DNA from: Aurantiochytrium sp. KH105
Taxonomy: Eukaryota; Sar; Bigyra; Thraustochytrida; Thraustochytriidae
Reading direction: 5' to 3'
NCBI GenBank assembly: GCA_003116975.1
Contig: BGKB01000077.1
Coordinates: 62,001 to 126,000 of the forward strand
Length of the DNA stretch: 64,000 nucleotides
Shown: positions 57,703 to 64,000 of the stretch, piece after piece
How the letters are laid out: every line of letters starts with the position of its first letter
Numbering within the stretch: the first letter of the stretch is position 1
Position numbers and translations under genes: made by a program
Notes under the pieces: model-generated
The model's input: only the letters and a program-made list of their open reading frames with translations
Told to the model about the DNA's origin: nothing
Database searches by the model: none

Positions 57703-58155
57703 ATGGACGACGAAATGATTGCGCGGCGCGTGTTCACGAGCCATGCGCAAGGTGCACCGCTTGTCGCCGCGAAGATCGCTAGTCATATGCTGCGCGAATG
57801 CGGGCTTCCGCTGACCCAGCGAGAGTCCGAGGCAGTGCTGACGGGCGTTGGTGGGCCATCTTCGCAAATGTCAGAGGAAGACTTTGTGAGCTTGCTGCGG
57901 CGCGCGCGGGAAACTGTCGGTGATGCCAGGTCCACAGCCATCACTGCTCTTCGCGACTTTAACCAGGTGCGTGGCATCGACAGCGATTACATTCCGGAGG
58001 AAGATCTATGTTCTGCCGTGGCGAGCTTTGGCCAAGCATCTGCAACGGCCGATGCTGGAGTTCTGCTTGAAGCCATTCGCAAGGCCAATCTCAAGCGAGA
58101 TTCGCGCGGTCACGTACAGATTGAAAGCTTTGTCACCGAGATTCTTCTTCTCTAG
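57703..58155 (+). CDS. Calmodulin-sized protein with degenerate EF-hands, 150 aa
   Basis: Length (150 aa) and helix pattern match a four-EF-hand light chain. Repeating helix-loop-helix edges are visible: SEEDFVSLLRRARET after the first half, IPEEDLCSAVASFGQA, and GHVQIESFVTEILLL at the C-terminus, each standing where calmodulin-type hands end. The loops lack the Asp-x-Asp-x-Asp/Ser-Gly pattern; the last reads KRDSRGHVQIES, which keeps Gly but misses key acidic residues. It therefore probably binds little or no Ca2+ and may be a myosin light chain or another IQ-motif partner. That role is inference. The ATG is in a good context (cagccATGG) with an in-frame stop upstream. It converges with the LRR gene, 282 bp between stops. 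Confidence 0.75.
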   Translation: MDDEMIARRVFTSHAQGAPLVAAKIASHMLRECGLPLTQRESEAVLTGVGGPSSQMSEEDFVSLLRRARETVGDARSTAITALRDFNQVRGIDSDYIPEEDLCSAVASFGQASATADAGVLLEAIRKANLKRDSRGHVQIESFVTEILLL

Positions 58156-58437
58156 TTATGTTGATTCAGGGGAAAAGGCTCTCTTTTATTTTCCCCAACT
58201 ATTCCAGCTCATTGGCTTTCGTATCGAGGGAAAGCACAAAGTAAAGAAGAAAAGATAATTATATATGTTTGTGTGCTCGACCTCCACAAATCGAAGCGCA
58301 CCCGCAAAGATCTGCGGCGAACTTCCTCGCTTACTTGGTCGCGGTCGGCGAATAGGGTTTAGGCTTTGTCGGAGTCGATTAACTTTTTTCGAATAATCAT
58401 TTCAAAGTCGAGCTCTTTGAATGTGTTACTCTCACTG

Positions 58438-61400
58438 TCAGTGCAAGTGGGAGCTGGCAGTGATTCGCAGTGAGCCCCTTCGTGACAAAAGTTCTTGATG
58501 GCGCTTTTCGGAAGTAATGGCTTTGAGGTTCGCACGGTCATAGATGATAGGATGCCATATTAGAATCCGCAAGAGCAGGGAAAGCTTTAATGGAAAGCCC
58601 GAGGTCGGATTCAGATGGACAACGCCAAAATCCTTTCCTTGACCACAACCAGCGCCTCGGCCGTTTTCGTCTTCCTCATTGTCATCCTCACTGCTACTGT
58701 CCAGACTCGAATCTTCTGCATCCGGGTCCTCACGCAAGAGGGCCTCAAGCTCGCCTTCACTCAGTGTCGACTGACGCAGCACGGAGCGTGGCGATTGCGG
58801 CTCCGATAATGTAGAGAGGGCCGTCTTCGTGCTTTCATCTCGAATTTTCTTGGGAGACGGCAAGGGTTTGGTCTTGGTGTTGTTGGCTCTCTTGTCTGCA
58901 TCCTCTTCTGCAGGCGACACCGTACGCGCCTGACCCTTCGTGGCGGCAGCGTCAGCGTTGTTGTCGTTAGTTTTCTTGAAGCTTTCTTCGAGACGACTTT
59001 GCGCGTCGAAGATCTGTGAAAAGCGCTTGACAAGATGCGCCAGGGAGGCCTGGTCCGAGAGAAAGGCCAGTCGCGCGAGAGCCTCGAGAAATTCGAGAAA
59101 GCCGATGCTGAGATGCTTGTCCGTCTTCATTTCGTCCTCGACGTATTTCATTGAAAGTCGGTATGCAATGCGAGACTCCCGCTCCGTGCATGCGGCATTA
59201 CTAAAAATGCCTGACTTGGTAATAAGATTCCTCCACGCCATAAAGGTCATTCGCTTGGACTTTCGATTCAGATGCGAATCGGCTGCGCGTCGAAAGAGAC
59301 GTTGCATGACAGGAAGAAAGTGCTGGAAAATGAGGTCCACCGGTTGATTGAACATGAAGCGTTCGCGAAAGACCTGCGGTGCCTCAATGTCGAGATAGGG
59401 TAAAAAGTGCGTTTCCACGAGCCGGCGCACCGCATCTGCAGGCGAGTCGACAAGGCCTCGCTGAAAGAACTTTTTAATGGCAATACGACCAACGATCTCG
59501 ACAAACTCGTAGCGACAGAGATCGCGATCCGGGTTCAGCTTTCGGCCCGTCATGTCGACGCCCTGATCTCTGGATGCGTCGTTGACGTTGACAGCCACAA
59601 ACATGTTTTCGAGATCCTTTTGATCGAGCTTGTCGTCCACAATAAGGCACATTTGACAGAATTCGAAAAAGGAGTGCCAGGAAACTGATGTGACGCTGAG
59701 GCCCGTGTGGTTTGCGCAGAACAGCTGGTAAACAACGCGCAGGATGGAGTAGTTCTCTTGAAGCGCAGAGAGCATATTGTTGCGCTCGTCCTTGTCTTTA
59801 ACAACCCGCTGGAACTTTGCATGGGAGCAGTCCGCCTTGAAGGCTTTGACGGTGTCCTCGGTACTTTCCTTTCCCAGTGCTGCAAAGACCCCGTCTTCTT
59901 GCAGAAAAGACAGACGCCGCCGAGGTATCGCACGCGCGTTTTGACGACGCGGAATGGCCCGAATCGTGTCCGGCAAGGTCTTTTCGAGGCGCTCGAGAAT
60001 GGCAAAGCTGTGCAGACGCAGTGGCCCGTCCGGGCAGTAGCGTTGCTTGTGCGGTTGTTGGTTCTTGTCCTTGAGCCGCCATGGCAACGGGATGGTGTCT
60101 CCATCTTTACTCTCCTGCTTGCGTTTGATGAGAAGCTCGAAAGCATGTCGGGCCTCGGGCGAGGCCTCGGCCGCATGCATGTTGGAGGCAAGAACTCTAT
60201 TCATTTCGCCATCGACCGTAAAGAAGAACTCGCAGCGGCCAGGAGGGAGCATGACATGGGCCTCGTACTTGAAGTCTCCATCCACGTAAGCGAGCTTGCG
60301 CGGGCGGCGAAAGCCATCAATACTGAGAAACATCTCGATGTGACGGGGCTTAAAGGTTGTTTTTGGCTTGGGTGCCGTTTTTTGGGCAACGACGCGCTGC
60401 TTAAAAGGGTTATTCTCCATTTGACGGCGGATCTCCTCGCGCTCTTCCTGGCGGCGAAGCTCCTCGGCGGCGGAGGCCATAGCGGCCTCTTCGGCGGCAG
60501 CAAAGTCAACAAAGTCGACGCGGACTTCGCGCCAGCGAGCGCAGATCCAGCAGTGTTCGCACTCGGGCTCGGAGTTCTCGAGATGCGGCGTCTTCTTCTT
60601 TTTGTCTTGCTCGCGTTTGAGCCGAACGACATCGAGGAGGTTCGGGAGGTGCCTTTTGTTCCGATTCCGTGTCGTGACGGCCACAATGGCAGATCGAAAG
60701 GAGATGACGCGTCCAGAAGGTGATCCATGCTGGTGTTCATTGACAGGGCCATTTGTTGCTGTTTCAGAAGCTGTGGTGTCGTGACCGGTGACTGCGCTTG
60801 TCGCTGCCGCGAGCCGCTCATGCGCGGTCGGAGCATCTTCGCCAAATGGACTGACACCGGGAGGCTGTTGTTGTCCACCGTGAATGGCGAGGCGGCCTCG
60901 GCGGCGCGGCCCCGAGCCCGTAGCGAATGGGTCATGGGCCTTGTTGTAAGCGCGGTCTTCGGCCTCTTTGGCTGCCTTTTCGCGCTGAAGAGCTGCCCTG
61001 CGTTTGAGCCCGGCCTTGGGGTCGTGGCGAAGTTCGGCATTGCAAATGGTGTCCATGGTCTGACCGACGAGGGCCTTGTGGGCGTTCGTGGAATCGAGAA
61101 CTGCATATTTCCGCGGGATGAGAAAGCCTGCAGGAGACACTTTGTAGGCATTGCCGGCCATGTGCAGGCCAAGCAAGGAGTGATTGAGGTTGAGGCCCTG
61201 CGCAAGTTCCTTGCACTGGTCGGCGGTAATGTGATTGTATGAGAGATCGAGATGCGAGAGCACGCGGTTCTTGGCGAGCGCGGCGCCGAGTGCCGTGGCC
61301 GCCGTGCCTAGCATGTTCCAGCGTGCATCGAGCGTGTGGAGTGTGCGATTGGCTCGAATACCCTGGGCAAGTGCTTCGGCTCCGGCTCCGGAAATATTGT

Positions 61401-62796
61401 TCCACGCAATATTGAGAGCCACGAGGGACTTGTTTTGCGAGAGCATCTTTCCGAGCGTCTCGGCAGTAGCGAGCGTGTGGCCCATCCCAGTGTCGCATAG
61501 GTGAAGAAAGCGCAGCGTGCACGTTGGTGTGCGTAGCGCACGACAGATTCGCTCGAAGGAATCGCCTTCAAAGCGAACCTTGTTGAGAATGACGACACGT
61601 AGCGACGCAGACTCGCGCAATAAGGCCCCGAGAGCTTTGGCGGCGCCCCGGGACACGCAGCTATGGCTAAGATCGAGCTTTCGAAGCTTGAGATGCGCCG
61701 TATTTTGCAGGAGCACGGTAATGGCCGAGTCACCGAGACGATTTTCTCGCAGGTCGAGCGTGCGGAGGCCCTGCATATTCCGGAGACCTTGCGCCATGGC
61801 GCCCGCATGCGCATCGCCAATACCAAAGTGGCTTAAATTCAGAGCCCGGGGCTCGGTCTCGGAGAGGCCAAGCGGCTCGGGTAGAAGGCGTTGTTTTTGA
61901 CAGTACTCGGCATACATTGTTCGAGGGGAGTCTGCCTTGCGGTCGACGCCCTGGAATCGCTCGTAAAGAATCTGCTTCAGTTGCTGTTTTTGTGGAAGGA
62001 CAGCAATGACTCGTTGTCCAGGCTTTTGTGGTGTGAGATCCAAGCGCTTGTGCGCTCGTCGGGGTGGACTGAGGGAGGTCTTTGGGCGTACAGTTTGCCG
62101 CCTGCCCGGTGACGAGAAAAGGCCTTTTTCTTCTTTTGTTTGTTTTTCTTCTTCGTCGCCGCTCGAACAGCTACCAGGATCTCTTTCGAAGCAATCGCCA
62201 TTTCGCGAGTTCGGTGTGTTGGCTTGGGGCTCGTCGGTGCTGTTTTGCCTCGGCATATCTCCGTGCGAGGTCGCTGGTCGCTGCAAGAATTGTACGGAAG
62301 GGAGCTGCGCGGGAGGATCCCATATTCGAGGTCCTCGATGTCCTGAGAAACAGATGCCTTGAAGGTCGGAGACATCGAAGAGACCATCAAGAGTGCTGGC
62401 TTCCACAGTGTCTCCGGGTGTATCGAGGTCTTGGGAACCTGTCTGCGCCGCAAAGTTTCGCGCTGTTCGCGCGCGCGATGTGAGGAGGCGACGCAACCGC
62501 GCATTTCTGCGTTTGGCTTCCTGGTCTTTTCTTGATGGCGGACCTTCGATGGATTTGAGGCGCTTTTGGAGCTGCTTATAGGTGGTGTAGCGACCATGTC
62601 GTAGTGCCACGCGCGCAAGTTTCTGAAGATTGACCTCGATGTCGCCTTCTTTTGCGGCGCCAACCCAGTGGTGTTGATTACTATCACTTGTGTCTGCTTG
62701 TGCAGCGTCTGCAAGCTCCTGTCTTCGCCGCACGAGACTGGCCGAGGATTGTACGTGGGGGCAGCCTGCGCTTTCACTCAGCGCAAGCGCCTGCAT
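58438..62796 (-). CDS. LRR protein with CBM48-like and EF-hand-like regions, 1,452 aa
   Basis: Starts at the first ATG, 62796 (MQALALSESAG); the frame upstream opens only at TTG. Order: basic polar N-terminus (1-310) with Lys/Arg-rich helices; ribonuclease-inhibitor-type leucine-rich repeats (about 315-553), about eight copies such as LRTLDLRENRLGDSAITVLL and LSHLDLSYNHITADQCKELA; a charged coiled-coil-prone region with a short Cys cluster (CEHCWICARW, about 744-753) and Glu/Arg-rich helix; a beta-rich stretch (IEMFLSIDGFRRPRKLAYVD, about 817-864) that resembles a glycogen-binding CBM48-type fold; then helical segments resembling degenerate EF-hands (FCQMCLIVDDKLDQKDLENM, 1047-1120, and LSIGFLEFLEALARLAF). 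The C-terminus is acidic and Ser-rich. No kinase or transmembrane segment is seen. Similar long LRR proteins occur in protists with flagella; a cytoskeletal or axonemal role is only a guess. Confidence 0.85.
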   Translation of the reverse strand: MQALALSESAGCPHVQSSASLVRRRQELADAAQADTSDSNQHHWVGAAKEGDIEVNLQKLARVALRHGRYTTYKQLQKRLKSIEGPPSRKDQEAKRRNARLRRLLTSRARTARNFAAQTGSQDLDTPGDTVEASTLDGLFDVSDLQGICFSGHRGPRIWDPPAQLPSVQFLQRPATSHGDMPRQNSTDEPQANTPNSRNGDCFERDPGSCSSGDEEEKQTKEEKGLFSSPGRRQTVRPKTSLSPPRRAHKRLDLTPQKPGQRVIAVLPQKQQLKQILYERFQGVDRKADSPRTMYAEYCQKQRLLPEPLGLSETEPRALNLSHFGIGDAHAGAMAQGLRNMQGLRTLDLRENRLGDSAITVLLQNTAHLKLRKLDLSHSCVSRGAAKALGALLRESASLRVVILNKVRFEGDSFERICRALRTPTCTLRFLHLCDTGMGHTLATAETLGKMLSQNKSLVALNIAWNNISGAGAEALAQGIRANRTLHTLDARWNMLGTAATALGAALAKNRVLSHLDLSYNHITADQCKELAQGLNLNHSLLGLHMAGNAYKVSPAGFLIPRKYAVLDSTNAHKALVGQTMDTICNAELRHDPKAGLKRRAALQREKAAKEAEDRAYNKAHDPFATGSGPRRRGRLAIHGGQQQPPGVSPFGEDAPTAHERLAAATSAVTGHDTTASETATNGPVNEHQHGSPSGRVISFRSAIVAVTTRNRNKRHLPNLLDVVRLKREQDKKKKTPHLENSEPECEHCWICARWREVRVDFVDFAAAEEAAMASAAEELRRQEEREEIRRQMENNPFKQRVVAQKTAPKPKTTFKPRHIEMFLSIDGFRRPRKLAYVDGDFKYEAHVMLPPGRCEFFFTVDGEMNRVLASNMHAAEASPEARHAFELLIKRKQESKDGDTIPLPWRLKDKNQQPHKQRYCPDGPLRLHSFAILERLEKTLPDTIRAIPRRQNARAIPRRRLSFLQEDGVFAALGKESTEDTVKAFKADCSHAKFQRVVKDKDERNNMLSALQENYSILRVVYQLFCANHTGLSVTSVSWHSFFEFCQMCLIVDDKLDQKDLENMFVAVNVNDASRDQGVDMTGRKLNPDRDLCRYEFVEIVGRIAIKKFFQRGLVDSPADAVRRLVETHFLPYLDIEAPQVFRERFMFNQPVDLIFQHFLPVMQRLFRRAADSHLNRKSKRMTFMAWRNLITKSGIFSNAACTERESRIAYRLSMKYVEDEMKTDKHLSIGFLEFLEALARLAFLSDQASLAHLVKRFSQIFDAQSRLEESFKKTNDNNADAAATKGQARTVSPAEEDADKRANNTKTKPLPSPKKIRDESTKTALSTLSEPQSPRSVLRQSTLSEGELEALLREDPDAEDSSLDSSSEDDNEEDENGRGAGCGQGKDFGVVHLNPTSGFPLKLSLLLRILIWHPIIYDRANLKAITSEKRHQELLSRRGSLRITASSHLH

Positions 62797-64000
62797 CTTC
62801 CCCACCTCGGCCCTCCTCGTTTCACGATGCAATGCAATCAATCTGTTCCTCGCCTCGACCGGTCGGGCGAGGTTTGCCCGCGGCGGCTCTTCTCGCCAGC
62901 CAGACACCAACTTTTGCTGCTATCGCCCGGCCGCGGGACCTCGCTCGCGGCGCGACCTCTGCGCGCCTCCACGAGAGACCTTCTGCTGCTTCGTCTCGTC
63001 GCGTCGTGGTAACTCCGCGCTCAAAGAAATGGCGCTCCTTGAGAGCGTCTCTCTCTCTCTTTCATTAGCAGGGCTGCGCGGCGCGGACCCCCAAGTGCGT
63101 GCGCAACCCTTTTGCTTGCACAACCCTTTTTCGCCCCGCCTCAAGCACGGGCCGTGTCTGTCCCGGCGCTGTCCACAGCCGCGCTCGCTCCCACAGCTGC
63201 GTCACTGCTACGCCCGCGGGTGCGGGGCCAGGGCGCACACCGTGGGGGGCGCACACCCCGTGCTGGGACGCGCACGGACGGCCGTGCGTCGAGGACTGTG
63301 CACTCTCGACGCGCGGCGGCGGCGATCTTGGGGCTCCGCGGCGGCGGCGTCGGTCGGGAGACGCACGGGGCCGCGCAGTGTCGGTGGCGTGTGGCCTGGA
63401 GAGGTCTGTCTGGCTGGCTGGCTGCAGCTGGCTGCAGTGCGCTCATTGTATGATCGGGGAGGCCGGCTGTAGTGTGCACAGAGTCTTAGCTTGCTGGATT
63501 GTCTTTGATCTTCGTTTGTCGATAAATCGTCCATAATAACGCTTTTCCGCGCCAATTGGATTCAGAAACGAAGGTGCTCCATGTTCGATGTCGAGTCTCG
63601 CGGTCGGTCTTTGGATGACCGCCGGACAGCGTCCCGCGGTGGCCTGGCGCGATGTGGCGCAATTGGTGGGGTGGCTGAGTGGGTGGGTATAGCCAGGTGG
63701 GCGCAGGTGGCTGGCTGGCTTGGTTGCTGGTTCTTGGCCAATCACGCACTCCTCCGTGCGGGCTCGAATGCGAAATGCACGTGAGCGAGACGAATGATGA
63801 ACAAATGAACAAATGAATGAATGATTGAATGAAGGCGCTCGTCCAATGAGGGATGGAAGGTCTTTATGGGCCGCAACCAGACGCTGCCTCGCCCGGATCC
63901 GATTCTTCCCTCGTACGGTCGTGCAGTTCTTCCTTCTCAGGTCGGTGGGCCTGTTGGTCGGTCGGTGAGTTGGTTTGTCGGTAGACAGCCTAATAAAGCA
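62797..64000. promoter_or_regulatory. Right-edge intergenic region
   Basis: 1.2 kb after the LRR gene start. It contains CT repeats (63043-63061), a very GC-rich segment (63150-63400), tggctggctggctgcagctgg units (63408-63440), aaatgaatgaatg-type units (63795-63830) and a ggtcggtcggt run (63955-63970). AATAAA lies at 63992-63997. No open frame has protein-like composition. It probably holds the LRR promoter and possibly the edge of a gene beyond the window. Confidence 0.45.

Noticed and set aside
1-64000. Transposons, retroelements, viral genes, CRISPR arrays, rRNA genes
   Set aside because: No reverse transcriptase, integrase, transposase, capsid or polymerase motif, long terminal repeat, regular spacer array or rRNA core sequence was seen on either strand.

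Overview
This window reads as nuclear DNA of a GC-rich unicellular eukaryote. Genes lie on both strands as single units, most without introns. The three introns I can support are short (94-145 bp) with GT...AG ends. The best guess is a stramenopile, probably a labyrinthulomycete (thraustochytrid-like). The basis is gene style, the cytochrome c sequence, and beta-rich repeats of a kind I associate with stramenopile giant proteins in the N-terminus of the Ig-domain gene. This is inference, not a database match. I see no transposon, CRISPR array, rRNA gene or convincing tRNA gene.

Layout. 1-9.5 kb, minus strand: the 5' part of a predicted mitochondrial acidic protein that runs off the left edge, an SLC12 cation-chloride cotransporter, an unrecognised 240-aa protein, and a Rab escort protein. 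10.4-13.8 kb: an uncertain short membrane-protein gene (+), a small low-complexity membrane protein (-), and cytochrome c (+, two exons). 14.1-17.1 kb: an EF-hand protein (-) and a 132-aa acidic protein (+). 17.3-35.4 kb: one uninterrupted 6,011-codon HECT ubiquitin ligase with ZZ, LamG-like, SPRY, UBA, RanBP2-type zinc finger and MORN modules. 36.1-47.0 kb: a 3,626-aa single-pass surface protein with about 13 Ig-like domains, PKD-like, TSP1-like and EGF-like modules outside and two PH-like domains inside. 47.7-51.0 kb: an 82-aa two-segment membrane protein with one intron, an unrecognised 206-aa protein, and a MOT1-type molybdate transporter. 51.9-58.2 kb: a membrane-anchored FCP1/SCP-type phosphatase with one intron, an ACMSD-family amidohydrolase with a rewritten active site, MED11, and a calmodulin-sized protein with degenerate EF-hands. 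58.4-62.8 kb: a 1,452-aa LRR protein. The last 1.2 kb has no gene I can support.

The genes do not form a pathway or operon; they are mostly housekeeping genes (Rab prenylation, respiration, Mediator, ion and molybdate transport) around two giant genes. Most intergenic regions carry their own short tandem repeat of a different unit. Start codons were set at the first in-frame ATG after an upstream stop; five genes have longer open frames beginning at TTG or GTG, which I did not use. The most interesting items are the Ig/PH surface protein, the ACMSD-like enzyme lacking three expected active-site residues, and the giant ligase.
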